The notes under the pieces: generated by a model | Databases searched by the model: none | What the model saw: only the letters and a program-made list of their open reading frames with translations | Told to the model about the DNA's origin: nothing | Made by a program: the position numbers and the translations under genes | From: Begonia masoniana | Lineage: Eukaryota > Streptophyta > Magnoliopsida > Cucurbitales > Begoniaceae | Reading direction: 5' to 3' | Length of the DNA: 64,000 nucleotides | Assembly: GCA_022432975.1 (NCBI GenBank) | Contig: CM039503.1 | Span: 55,240,466-55,304,465 of the forward strand | Part shown: piece after piece, positions 10,742-22,842 of the stretch | Layout: the number at the start of each line of letters is the position of its first letter | Position numbering within the stretch: the stretch's first letter is position 1

Positions 10742-13700
10742 TCATATATCAGAACCCATAAAATCTGTTGTCAATGAAATCCCGACCGGATACGATCTAT
10801 GTATTTTCATTCCATTTCCGGGTAATTTTGCTCGGAAGCTGCCGTCGATGTTCTTCACCCCTATCGATTTCTGAGTGACGGTTGGGTCTCTAGTTTCAGT
10901 TAGAAATTGAAGGCCCTGAATATCCATCCATGGGAGCCAGTTCATTCACCAGGAGGAGAATATGAGTTTAGATTCTGAGAAGAGGAAATATATTTACCTT
11001 GGCTGTATTCTCCTCATATGTGATCGTTGATTGATTCACTACTTTTGCGCCAACTTCCTGAAAAAAGTAAACAAGAAATCTCAGCAAACGAAGGAAAAGA
11101 ACCAGAATATATACGATATACTTGTAATGATCGAAACCCGGACCTGAAACAGCTTATTATTCATGCGATCTTTGAAATCTCCGGCAGCTTGACAGAGATA
11201 CCAAAGGCCTGTATTAGTCACATCCTGCAAAAACTCATTCATATATTAGCTACTAAACAACAACTGTAAGAGGTATGTGGAAGATAGAAGACAGGGTAAT
11301 GCCACTCAGAGAAATCTAACCTGTTTGCTTTCAAGAACATCGATTTTTCCTTCCTGATAAGTTAAACGATAAGCACAATATTAATTGTCGATACTCGTGA
11401 CATAACATTGCGTAGCTAATCATATGATTCGATCATCTTAGCAAGCTAAAATACACTTTAAAAACGGAGTTTTTATATCGAGAGTAATAGTTTTTAAGTA
11501 GCATCTAAATTTCGTATTGTTACATTTGAGAGAGAGATTTAAATGAGCGAATCCTACAGGCGGGTATGCATTTTATGAGGGGAAGAGGCTAAACTATGGT
11601 AGAGACGGACTCAACGGAAGTCGGGTTAATCGAGAACACCATGGACGATTCATGGAGAGAGATGTTGAGATCAATTTTGCATTATATCAATGACATGATT
11701 AAGAATTATACTTGAAAGAATTAAAAAGAGCAATATAAAGACGAACCAATTGCGACACCATTTGATGGATTGCGTCTACGTCAAACCCGATTTGAGAGAG
11801 GTTGCATTTCACTTCATTTACCTGCATGTACAAATAGCCAAAAATGACAAAAGAACATCAAAAAATAAAAATGGAAGAATAAAAACGGTTCGATACATCG
11901 TTTGAAATGAGCTTAGTTGTCTGAATCTCTCCTTCCAATTGCCAATCCAGATTTTCCAACCTCTTTGACAAATGCCTCTTCGTTGACTGCAGATGATACC
12001 GTCGAAAGGTGAAGTGAATGATGGAAAAATATGAAGTCCAGCTTACTTGCCGTTATTCAATGGTTAATTGTCTGAACTTACAGCTAATGCTTCGTGTACG
12101 TGCTCGAGCTGATTTGACACCGTCGTAATGGCACTTGCCATGTTTTGCTTTGTAACAAACATTACATCTGAAAGTGACCAACCCTGCATAATGAAGATCA
12201 AAATAGACGATTTTCTTGATCGAATAGGCATCACAAACAACAACGAGACTCTCTCTACATACATAGCACTACGAGGAAATCGAAAAAACTTATTGGCGGA
12301 CAACAAAATGTCACCTTCCACCACATGTAACAATATCCCATCGCTCCAAGAGCAGCAGCTGGTGCTAAATAAGAAGCATAACTTCCTAAAACCAGAACAA
12401 AACAGACGATCAGGTTTGTAGATAAGATACGACATCCATGCGTATATTTCTAAATTTGTTCGTTTGGATTTTCATACTGAACTGAATATTGTCCAAACAT
12501 TAGTTTCCGATTATACGACTAAAATAATTTATTTTATGTGAAATACGATGAATTTGATCAGCATAAATCTTAACTGCCCACAACTTGCTCGGGACATTTT
12601 GGAGGACCCGACTAAGAAATATCAAATTATTTCATTTATCCTTCATCTTTCGACTAATAAAAACTATTCGACAGTTTAAGTACAAAATAAAGAAACATCG
12701 GCTAAAGTCCATATTCAAGAGAAGATCAAAACAAGAATTAAAAAAAAAATCAACAAGGAGTACGTAACAGTACGAGATTTAGATGCGACTTGAAAACTAT
12801 TATCGTTGAATATAGAAATGCTTGATAATGAACCATCCATACCACCAGAAGAAGAGTTCCCATTGAAAATAGTGACAGGACCAGATATGGTTAACTCTCT
12901 GATCTCTTGAGCTAATTGTCGTATCTGAATCGAATAAGATAGTAAACTAATTATCATAACATAAATAAGTTGGTTCAAATCAATCACGAGAATGTTGCTA
13001 TTCTATACATTCTGAAAAAACTCGAACCCCACGAGGTCAAAACCTACACGAAATGTTCCAATAGTTCAGCTCAGAAACCAAATCGGAACTTGAGAAATGC
13101 TAAAGCTAGAAGCATCATATTATGGTTAAAACGATTGAAAAACAATCACTCAACGGGACAGACCGTAGTAATTGCAGGGATCAAATTAAATATAATTCCC
13201 ACAGCCATTCTTATTGGACTAACAAAAAAGAAGTTGCAGTTTTTACTTCGTCGCAACGCAATCCAGCCTGAAAATAACTGAAGATGTGAAAGGTGGGGAA
13301 TACCTGAGCTGCGAGGACAACAGTATCAAACTTGTTGGGAGAGATTTCAGCTTCATTAACACCTTTCAACAATTCTTGAAGTTGAGCAATGAGATCCGAC
13401 AATCGCCCACTTCTCAAAACAACAGAGCTAGTCAGCCCTGATCACCATGATCAAAACAAGAAATCCGCCTTTACTAACTAAAAAAATATAGCAAAGAACT
13501 CAATCCTACATAGAAACTTCATTTCTACAAATGAAAGTTTCATCTTATGTTGCAAATACAATATAAGCACTGAGAGTCAGAAAGTAGCTTCATATCCGAT
13601 TGTGATTAAGTAAGAAGCGTAATTGAAACAAGGTCGAGGATCGGAAATACCCAATTGTTATTTCGATTTTTCAAGAACTCGGACCTAAAAGTAAAGAGCA

Positions 13701-13812
13701 GTGACTAAGGATATAGGGTGGTGAAGAAGAAAGATCAAAAAGAAAGGAAAAGAAAACCTGCTCCAACAAGGACGAGAACCTTGGAGGTAGAAATCCCAGT
13801 TTGCAACGCCAT
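10742..13812 (-). CDS. DUF1664 family protein (11 exons)
   Basis: Minus-strand exons: 13812-13758, 13437-13304, 12924-12774, 12364-12315, 12183-12082, 11986-11897, 11821-11747, 11353-11321, 11224-11144, 11057-10998 and 10915-10742, all with GT-AG introns, giving about 334 aa. The start MALQTGISTSKVLVLVGAGLTSSV has a hydrophobic N-terminal segment. Then follow LRSGRLSDLIAQLQELLKG, a second hydrophobic block (PAAALGAMGYCYMWWKGWSLSD), and coiled-coil-like helices with KRHLSKRLENLD. These features match plant DUF1664 proteins (At1g27000/At2g02730-like), whose biochemical function is unknown to me. Exon 3 uses a less typical donor (C|GTACTG), chosen because it alone keeps the reading frame. Head-to-head with the OB-fold gene at 14118, 305 bp away, so the promoter region may be shared. 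Confidence 0.85.
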
Positions 13813-14117
13813 CTGGGAAGCGCCGGCCACCGTCTGAAATGCACCAGTGGAAAGAACAGAAAATTCTATTTCCCCCAACTACGAAAGCTTTCGACTTTTG
13901 ACTATCCCGACGGTCGTAGTCTTCCGATGTAAAAGTTGGACGAATGATTAATATTTGTATGAATTAATTATTGTCACCTCATAAAAGTAAAAATTAAGTG
14001 ATAAATAATAAAAGTTTTTTTTTTTCGTAAATTAATCAGTCGGGGTTGAGCAGAACCATTCCTAAAATTAGGGTTCAGATCTTCCACCATTTCTCTTCTT
14101 TTTCATTGCCGATAACT
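13813..14117. promoter_or_regulatory. Short bidirectional intergenic region
   Basis: 305 bp separate the start codons of two divergent genes (DUF1664 on minus, OB-fold on plus). No clear TATA box. The spacing suggests a bidirectional promoter; this is inference from layout alone. Confidence 0.4.
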
Positions 14118-15054
14118 ATGGCGACGACAGCGACGACGACAACGACAACGACAACAGGGTACTGGCGCTTCTTTGGCGAAGAGGAAACCGGTTTTCGTTA
14201 AGGTGGAGGATCTCAAACCGGGAACTAGCGGACATACTCTCACCGTTAAGGTTGTGCTCTCAAATATTGTTAACGTGATCAGGCAGAGGTGGGCGATCGT
14301 CTCATCTGTTAGCTCGTCCTCCTCTTCCGGCTCGCATCGCTGAGTGTCTTGTTGGAGACGAGACTGGTTCCATACTCTTCACAGCTCGAAACGATCAAGG
14401 TAATTTTCCTCGCCAACACTGATTACAAGTCGACATGTTCAATTTTTGTACTTTTGACGAAGTAAGTTATGAGTAATTTTTTTTATGGATTCTTGCCTTC
14501 GAGACTCTCGCTTCGTAGAACCTTTGATCTTGGAGTGTCTTTACAATGCTAATCCGCCATGGGAAGGGGAAAAAAAGAGTTGAATCTGCCAATTATTGCC
14601 TGCTTTCACAATCTGCAGTCAGAATTGGATTTTGAGGGATTCCCATCTGAGTTCTGAGTGATTTAATGGAGATTACCTTATAGGAGCCCATGGATGAAAT
14701 GAAGGAAAAGCTTAGTCTTGATGTTCATGATGTGTGGTGGCTTCTCTTCTGGGTTAAAAAGCCCATTTTTACATGTTTAGATTAGAGAAGCAAGATTAAA
14801 TGTTCATCATGGAACTCTCTTTGTTTACGGGCTCACTACACTAAGTCGTGCATCACTTTCTTTCAGTCGATATCATGAAGCCAGGGACCACGGTGGTTTT
14901 GCGAAATGCGAAAATTGACATGTTCAAGGGTTCGATGAGGTTAGCCGTCGACAAATGGGGACGCGTCGAAGTAACCGAGCCAGCCAAGTTCGAGGTTAGA
15001 GAAGATAACAATCTATCACTAGTTGAGTATGAATTAGTTAGTGTTGGAGAGTAA
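14118..15054 (+). pseudogene. SOSS-B/At4g28440-like OB-fold protein with frameshifts in exon 1
   Basis: Exon 1 (14118-14399) and exon 2 (14867-15054) are separated by a GT-AG intron and would encode a ~145-aa single-stranded nucleic-acid-binding OB-fold protein. In pieces one reads LAKRKPVFVKVEDLKPGTSG, ECLVGDETGSILFTARND and, in exon 2, MKPGTTVVLRNAKIDMFKGS and WGRVEVTEPAKFEV. Exon 2 is intact. From the only plausible ATG (14118) an ACG/ACA repeat runs into the wrong frame by one base near 14155, giving an early stop. A second one-base shift lies near 14284 (CAGAGGTGGG). No in-frame ATG exists upstream. Since the intron is retained this is not a retro-copy: it is either a recently broken gene or consensus-base errors. 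Confidence 0.8.
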
Positions 15055-15654
15055 TATATTATAAACCAAGGTGCAAGGCTTTATGGACATTTGATATAGC
15101 AAGTCTGTACAATGTTTGCTAAAATTAATGTTATGATGTGTGACATTATGCTACATGACATTTTACTATGTTACAAATCACAAAATTTATGATGAATGAT
15201 TGTTTCTCCAAATAAAAGGAGTATTGGTGATTTATAACTATGACCATTTGTTGAAAGCCACCGGTGCTGCCGATAACACGCCAGATCGGATCCACTGGGG
15301 CCGGTGGCAGGCGGCGGTGGTGGCAGGCGGCGGTGGAGAGTCGGAATGCTGCCGGCCATCCATTACATGTCTCTTTGATTTAAGACAATTTCTCTTTAAT
15401 TAGACAAAACTAGAGTAAAAAGATAAATTCTAAAAACTCGAAACAATAAACTCGTGTAGCAATAATGAAATTAAATTATTACATCTACATTTATCTCAAG
15501 TGAAGGCCGGTTCTCTGGACTCGGTCCGGTTCTGGTCATCTCCAGCTGAACCTCACTTTGCGGTTCGATGTACAGAACTGTCCAAATTATATTTTTTTTT
15601 TGGGATCGAACTAGACCAGATCGGACTGGACCGGTTGCACTTCTATTTGGCTAT
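15055..15654. other. Intergenic DNA with GGTCCGG-rich transposon remnant
   Basis: The first half is the 3' flank of the OB-fold gene, with GC-rich GGCGGCGGTGG sequence around 15310-15335. From about 15505 the GGTCCGGTTCTGG and GACCGGTTG motifs look like sub-terminal repeats of a hAT-like element, without clear ends. Confidence 0.4.
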
Positions 15655-16216
15655 TAGGGGTGGGCAAGACCGGACTGCGGATCCAGAACCGGACCGGACC
15701 GCAGGTGTTGGTCCAGTTTTGGGTGGTCCTTGACTGTTTTTGGTCCGGGACTAGTTCTCAAAGCAAAAATCCCATGGGCAATGGTCCAGTCCACGGTCCA
15801 TAGTCCGAAATTCCCGAAAGACCCGACTGGACCAAGAACCCAATAGTTCTTATGTTATGATAGTTGAATATATTTTAGATATTTAATTAGTTTATCTTAT
15901 GAGATTTTATTTTAAGCATAGATTATTAAATTTAATTTGTTAGTTTAATATACGTTACTTTCATTTTTTATTCTTTCGATTAAGAGTACAAGTAAAAATA
16001 TGTATGTTGAGTTTATTGGAAAAATTTATATGCAATTTCAGAATTTTTTGTTTTTTTATTTATTTATTTTTTTAAATATTCAGCATTACAATAGGAGAAA
16101 CCGGGACCGGACCGAATTTTTTGGTCTGATTCGGTCTGGTCCCGATCCTTGCACGGTCCGGTACTGGGATTCAGGATAAAATTCCCGAATCCCATGGTCC
16201 GGTCCAATTCCGGTCA
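15655..16216 (+). mobile_element. hAT-like non-autonomous element (right end unusual)
   Basis: The left end TAGGGGTGGGCA at 15655 is identical to the terminus of the well-defined hAT element at 24316. The interior is full of GGACCGGACC/GGTCCGGTCC sub-terminal repeats. Eight bases left of it (TTGGCTAT, 15647-15654) nearly match ATGGCTAT at 16217-16224, consistent with an 8-bp target duplication. The right end lacks the expected TGCCCACCCCTA, so it was lost or altered. The element ends where the CBP20 5' leader begins. Confidence 0.55.
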
Positions 16217-16299
16217 ATGGCTATTTCTCTCGTGGCGTACTTCTGTGTGTTTCTAGCCCCGAAACCGAACACCTCTCTCGTTCTCATTTCGTTACGCAG

Positions 16300-16426
16300 G
16301 TAATCTCTCGATTTTGGGGTTTTTGTGTTATCTCTTTTCTCGCGTTTAGAACCGCGCGGCTCATGAATCTTGCTCTCCCATCGTCTCCTCCTTGCATCAT
16401 GTTAGGTTGTTTGTTTTCTAGTGCAG
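16300..16426 (+). other. Putative 5'-UTR intron of the CBP20 gene
   Basis: CAG|GTAATC at 16299/16300 and TAGTGCAG|ATC at 16426/16427 form a good intron in the leader, upstream of the ATG at 16476. Pyrimidine-rich DNA before it (CCTCTCTCGTTCTC) resembles a transcribed leader. Confidence 0.6.
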
Positions 16427-16475
16427 ATCAAGGACTAGCGAACTTGACTAGCTTTTTGAAATTTCAACGGAGCTC

Positions 16476-19400
16476 ATGGCTTCGTTGTTTAAGGTAAAAT
16501 TGCGATATTTCGTTCATGTTGTTTCCAATTTGAAGTATCTCGTGTTTAATGTTCACTGCCATTTTTACTGTTCATTAAGGTTTGAAATTTGGTTGTTGAG
16601 TTTCCTGGCGACGTTTGATGCTGTTAGTTTCGTATTTGAGGAGATTCATTCTTTATGAGTTAAAGTAGGTACGAACAAATTTCTTTCGAAACAAAGGAAA
16701 TTAAAACATCAAACATTTATACTTCGAAACTGTTGTGGCTTCACTAGATTTGGAACATAAAATAGAGATTAGGAAATCTAAAGAACAGTTAAGAAATTAA
16801 AACCTCTGTTGATGATCAGAATATGAGAAGATGTAGTAAGAAAAGGAATACAGAGTATGGACAAGGAGAAGGAAGAAAAACTCAGAAGAAAAGGAAGAGA
16901 AACCACAGAGAAGGAGAGAAAGAGGATTTAAATTATTTTCACCCAAAAGTCGTAGTCCTCAATCTCTTCTTTCCTGCTAAATAGATCTTTCTTGCCTTCT
17001 CTAACCAATGCCATGGAGGCATTTACACGAAGCCCATGTCATACTCACGATTTGGCATCAAATTGTTACAACAATTTTCAACTTGCCATGGGCCCATCTA
17101 TGCTCCATGTTTTACACTAACTTGTATATCAAATATTTTTTACGTTGAAAGCAGCTTGAAGCATGACTGCTGTTGAAAAATTTGCATTTGCTTCTTTCTA
17201 AAATTGTTTCTTTGTTCACCGTTTTAGCGACCTAGCGACTTATAGCTTCAGTATTTTGACGACGGATTGTAGATGTACAAACACTGAAAACAGTCATAAT
17301 GGCAGCACATGTGTGACATGAAAACATATATATTTTGGCATGGTATAGTTCTCCTCCCTCTGACTTCTGAGACTCAGAGGCTTCTGTATTTCTTTTTACT
17401 CAGGATCCATCCAAGCTCTCAGCATACCGTGATAGAAGATTTTCGGGCTCACAAGAGGAATTTGAGCAAGCACTGCTGACATCAACAACTGTTTATGTGG
17501 GAAATATGTCATTTTATACAACAGAAGAGCAAGTATATGAACTTTTCTCCCGAGTTGGAGAAATCAAGAAGATAATTATGGGCTTGGATAAGAATACGAA
17601 AACACCTTGCGGTTTCTGTTTTGTCCTGTAAGGCTTCATGAATCTTGTAATTGCCAATTAGTCTCTTATTCTTTCTAAATAACAGTATTCGGTGGATCTT
17701 GCTTGAGATTTATTTTTAATTTCTATGCAAAATCTGTGCCGTTTTCAATATTAACCGTCAAATAGTTTTTAAAGCATGACTGATAATATTATTGTTTCAT
17801 GCATAGTAATATTGTTTTTGGCTTTTGTAGTCAGAGTGGAGTAGGATAATTTTCTACAACAAAGCTCTGAACTGTACTTCTGTGTGGAAGGGAGCCGGTC
17901 TTTTTATTGCTAAATAGATGTTAATGTCTAAGCGTTTTAAGATACATCTCCTTTCTGAACTTTTTCATTCAATTACAACAAAAGAGCAAGTATATAAGCG
18001 TCACATTTTTCTTTTATAAAGAGAATACATCTCTGCATTAGTACTGTGTTCATGGTTGAGGAGAAAAATTTCATTCTTTGTATTGTTATGATGTGGTCAA
18101 TTTCTTTTTATTTATCTGCTATGAGCTTGTGTTTGCTCGAGCTCTATGGTCCTTTAAAGTTTTTTAGTGATAGATTAATAATGGATGGTAAATATTAATT
18201 TTGTCCGTAAGCTTATTGGGTTCTATCATTATTGGGTATCCTTGCTCAGTCTCTAGAAGGGAATGCGGTCATTACAATCATTCTCTGCAATCTATTTTGC
18301 ATTTCTTTAGCAAAAATTAGAGTGGATTACTTCCAAACCGATTTATCCCCTATTTGTTAAAAAGACACTTCAGAGTTTCTATTAAAAGGATCCAGTAGTT
18401 ATGTACTTTCTTCTTCAATGCAATAATGTTTACGATCATAAGAACTCTAGCAGACAATTTGAATTGAAACTTGGCATTTCATTTTCAGATACTACTCTAG
18501 AGACGACACAGAGGATGCAGTTAAATATATAAGTGGCACTATTCTTGATGATCGTCCTATTCGTGCTGATTTTGATTGGGGATTTCTGGAAGGCAGGCAA
18601 TGGGGTCGTGGCCGAAGTGGTGGGCAGGTTACTTGCTATCTCAGTCATTTATTGCCTCTGGTGCAAGTTTGTCACAGTTACTTTATTCTTATTTTTTTAG
18701 GTGCGCGATGAATATCGGACAGACTACGACCCTGATATCCTTTTCGCTTCATCAGTATTTGTGGTTTACTTACATATGAACTTTTGATAATGTCCAATTC
18801 CCTGAATAGGAAAGAAATCCTTATCTTTTTTAATGAGCTCCTGATTTCTTTGTTCCTGATATCTTGTGTTTGGTTGGTTAGATCTCAATGAAAGGGAAAG
18901 CTGAAATTGCAAGCATTACTTTTAGCTGTTAACTCTCACTTATGAGCATCTTTTTCTACTCAAGTTTTGCAATGGGACTTAATTTGTCACGAAGAAAACT
19001 GATTTTCTAATCTTTGATCGGTTGATGCCTTTGTTTCTTTAATATGTTTTACGTAGAGGTGGCTATGGAAAATTAGTTCAAAAAGAGTTAGAAGCGCAAA
19101 GGCAGCTTGTTGATTACGGTTCTGGGTCATTAGGCTCATTCCCACCTATCACAAATCAATGTAAGTCTAAGAAATATGGTCATATATACTTGCATACCAA
19201 CTTTCTCTCTAAATGAAAATTGGGTGGGGAAATCAATTGTCAGAAATGAGTTTATCAAGTTCTTTAGTTTTCTGCTTCAACTGTGAGTTTGTTCTTTTTT
19301 TTCTTTCTGTAGATAACAGACAGGGTGGTCCTCATGGGGGCTCTCATCGATATGGTAGAGGTAGTAAATCTAGATAACCCTTCTGCTTATCTTCCTGGTT

Positions 19401-19841
19401 CAGATTCCACCTTCATCTGCACATTTAGTTTATTTTATCGTCTTTTGAAAATATAGATTACCAAAGGAAACGGCAGAGAGATGATGATCGTCCTAGCTAC
19501 GTAAACTCCAAAAGAAGTGCAGATAATGAAGCTCGGAGGAGCGATCATGAATCTAGACCGGTAACTTTCTAACCATGTCTGTGGTCCAATTCCTACACCA
19601 TATTACTTTAGATTGCTGCTAAGATCTCTGTAATCTGTTTCTGAGAAATTGTTAAAAACTGATGTTCATCCAACTGACTTTTTTAAAGTGGGAGGGGATA
19701 TACTACCCATCTTATGGGGAAGTTTTCTATTGGCTTTCACAATATCTGTATATTTTGTATTATCAGGAGAAGAATCCGAGATTCCGAGAAAGTGGTGACA
19801 GCGATGAAGATGAAGAAGATGATAGGAAAAGAAGACCTTAG
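16476..19841 (+). CDS. CBP20: Nuclear cap-binding protein subunit 2 (CBP20)
   Basis: Eight coding exons: 16476-16493, 17404-17627, 18489-18627, 18701-18734, 19053-19160, 19313-19360, 19457-19560 and 19767-19841, giving 249 aa, close to the usual plant length. CBP20 with CBP80 binds the m7G cap of new RNA in the nucleus and acts in splicing, microRNA processing and export. Visible: the N-terminal [17 protein letters not shown] block, the RRM with RNP2 VYVGNM and RNP1 CGFCFVLY, the [17 protein letters not shown] cap-pocket segment, a Gly-rich stretch, and a basic/acidic tail with [10 protein letters not shown] and DDRKRRP that fits the plant nuclear localisation signal. Exon 4 ends at an AT-AC U12-type intron, annotated separately. 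All frames join without breaks. Confidence 0.95.
18735..19052 (+). other. U12-type AT-AC intron in CBP20
   Basis: After codon ..DPG the exon is followed by ATATCCTT, the full U12 5' splice-site consensus, and no GT is available. Reading only resumes correctly (GRGGYGK) if the intron ends in TTTTAC just before GTAGAGG at 19053. A U12-like branch site TTTCTTTAAT lies with its adenosine about 10-11 nt before the end. Arabidopsis CBP20 is among the known genes with a U12 intron. Confidence 0.93.
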
Positions 19842-21880
19842 CCAAGTCATAATGTCACGGAGAGATGTAAGATGATTTAAAGCTATGGCGGCCAACCATG
19901 AAGAGGATTTCAGTCATGTAAACAACTTGAAATTTGCTATTGTTTTTTTGTTCACCTGTGTTTCAGAAATTTCATTGCTGATCTGCTCTGGTGGAAAAAT
20001 ATCCATGTTTAAAATGGTACATCCTCATTTCTTTCTTCTGTTTTTCATTTTAATTGACATCTTCATAAATTAGCATTGGCCAGAATGATGTTAGTCATCA
20101 GAAGTGATTATTTTCTTTAACTTTTAAAGAAATCTCTTACTTCTAACATGTTTAGTTACGAGTTTGACCTGGTTTGAAAAGTTAGCTGAAGGTTTGGAAA
20201 ATGTATTTTTGGTGGCAATTGGGTCATTTCACTTGTTCAGAAAGTCATTTTTCTAAAAAAAGGCGGCTTTTGTTTAGATAGAGCATGATTCGGACTCCCT
20301 GTAGTTTAAACACCATTCATGAAAACTTCCTTCAAAATCTTCATAAATCACCAACCAAGATCATACTTGGAGAATTTTCTACTTTTCTCAATAATACATT
20401 CCACCCAAAAAGGAAATTCCAATCAATTCCTCCAAATGTACGTATATATATACGCACACGCGTACATAAACGTGCAAGTAAATAAGAGATCCATTAAGCA
20501 TTCGAGAAGGACCGATAAACGCGAGCACGAGATAATCTATTTGGGTTTATAGGTATATGGATTGAGATAATGCAATTGAGAAAAGGGTATGTGTCAAAAT
20601 AGACTATGGTGTGAGATAAGGCATTTAATGATGCGTATTAATAACACAATAAATGAGCAACTGGCTCTGTTTAAATCATTGATCTCATCATGCTTGGATT
20701 GCTTATCCATTTTCCTTCGCTTTCCGGCATCCCAAACACACTCTTCTCTGAACACAGCGTTGATCTAGGGAAAATGACAACCCCCCTTAATTTGATGGAG
20801 AGAGAGAGAGAGAGAGAGAGAGGCACCAGAGACCGTCGCTGTCAAACGGCATCAAACGTTGGAATTTACGGTACTTCCATGTCCGGGTGGACCCCATTGG
20901 TTTGATCTTGTGGGCAGCAAAATTCCACCCATTTTTAACATTTTAAATACTTAATTACTTATTACTATTATTTTATAATTTGGTGGGGCCAGATATAGTC
21001 GATGTGAGCTTTCTGTCCCCACTTGATGATAGCCACGTCTCACTGAAAAATGGTCCTACCTTTTCTGATCGATCTTTAATGCACCTCCAACAATCTATGA
21101 TCTTCCATTTTTATTCTCTTCTTCTTTTCACACGCCATCGTACCTTCACGTAAAATACCCCTTAAAAAATAGATATTTATCGAAAAAATCCAGTGTCGTG
21201 ACATATTATTTCATGGATTACATCTAAACTTTGAAGAACTAAACATCAAATATAATTCTTCTTATTTCGGGATTAAAAAAAACACAAACAACGAATGTTT
21301 GTTCACCCACGTTGCTTTGTTCATGTTTTCCATGTGTAAATAATTACGGTAGTTAATTAAGGTTATACGTGTCAGGCATAGAATAAAGTCGTAACATATT
21401 TATTTCTACCAAATAATACAATATTATTTATTTTGAATAAATGTTCGTACACCTTTGTTAATATAGTTTGTACTAATTGGAGATGATATTTTACTTCTAA
21501 ACAAGGTGAAATTGTGAATTGTGACTCAATTACTTGGCTATGGACTCCAACGAACCCAAATGAGCTTTAAGAATAACGTCATGCCTCTACCATGTCGTCC
21601 ACCGACTATATTAAGTTTGGAGATATTCACCATGTAACGGTGGATTTGTTAACATTGTGTCGCGTATAAAGATTAAAAGTAATATTTGTTCGTGACTAAA
21701 AAAGTCCTCGAACCAAACATACTACCAACCATAATTGCTAGTTAAAATTTAGCTAAGACTACCAACCATAATTGCTAATTAAAATTTAGCTAAGTCTTAA
21801 CGAAAGAGACTCGTTGTTTAAGCCAAGGCATCAATAATTCCTCCATGCATCAACTGCAAAGGCATTCAATGTTATTTTTT
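19842..21880. other. CBP20 3' flank and intergenic DNA
   Basis: The first few hundred bases are probably 3' UTR. A (GA) microsatellite lies near 20798-20821. No other gene seen. Confidence 0.5.
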
Positions 21881-22842
21881 AGGGTTAAAACCAATTTGAA
21901 ACTTAAGTATGAGGTTAATTTGAAACACTCTATAAACTAAAAACTCTAACAACTAAAATCTTCAAGTATCTAAAATGTAATAAATCAAATCCTAGTGGGG
22001 AACGATCATCTCCCGTTCTGAATTTACGCCAAAAACGGGGAGCACCCTCTAATTTTTGGGGGATGAGAATGGGGGGTCCTCGCCCTGAAACAACCCCGTT
22101 CTTAAACATTACGCTTGAGAACGGAGCTCTGATTTGGGGCAGAGACCCTCCGTTCTCGACCACCCTCTAAAAAAACCTCCAATTTGGGTTAATCACTTTG
22201 ATTGCTAAATAAACTTATTTGAAAAAATGGTTTCACAAAAAATAGTCTTAATATTTAGAAAATATCCATGATTATCTATGAAGGCTACCGCTTTAGAAAT
22301 ACTGATGCAATTTGCCTTTTCATGATTGAAGTTGAAGTCGTCGGAGAAATAGAGGAATAAATCAGAGTGATTCAATCTTGTGTTTCGTGTATTTCTGCAA
22401 GTCCATGTAGATTTTTTTTTACCTAAATAATCTTATTGATATTAGAGGGTGGTCGGGAACGGGGATCCCCGCCACAGATCGGAGATCCGTTCTTAAGCGT
22501 AATATTTAAGAACGGAAGGTCATTTCGGGGCGAGGACCCCCAGTTCTGTGCCCTAATTTTGAGAACGGAGGATCACCGTCCCGGATTGGGGCCCCATTCT
22601 CAAGCGTGATGTTTAAGAACATGGAGTTGTTTTGGAGCAGGGACCCCTTATTCTCACCCCCCAAAAATTAGAGGTTGATTGGCCCCCGTTCTGGGCTTAA
22701 ATTCACAAAAGGGGTTGATCGACTTTGTTAGGATTTGATTTGTTAAATTTTGGATAGTTTAATATTTTAGTTGTTATAAATTTTACTTTAGGAGTGTTTC
22801 GTATTAACTCTATACTTTAGGGTTAGAAATTGGTTTAACCCT
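21881..22842. mobile_element. Non-autonomous element with long terminal inverted repeats
   Basis: The left end AGGGTTAAAACCAATTTG and right end AATTGGTTTAACCCT are inverted. Inward, arms of roughly 300 bp match in inverted orientation, with motifs such as ACTAAAATCTTCAAGTAT / TTTGGATAGTTTAATATTTTAG and TTCTTAAACATTACGCTTGAGAACGG / its complement. No ORF for a transposase. The same family recurs at about 46012-47142 and 59456-61735. The target duplication is not clear, so class is unassigned (Mutator- or foldback-like). Confidence 0.7.

Noticed and set aside
18237..18244. GTATCCTT, a perfect U12-type donor, in CBP20 intron 2
   Set aside because: It lies mid-intron. The exon 2 and exon 3 borders (17627 and 18489) use ordinary GT-AG sites and keep the frame.
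20285..20552. Open frames of 66-77 codons downstream of CBP20
   Set aside because: Two overlapping frames with no recognisable domain, no leader and no codon pattern; probably chance.
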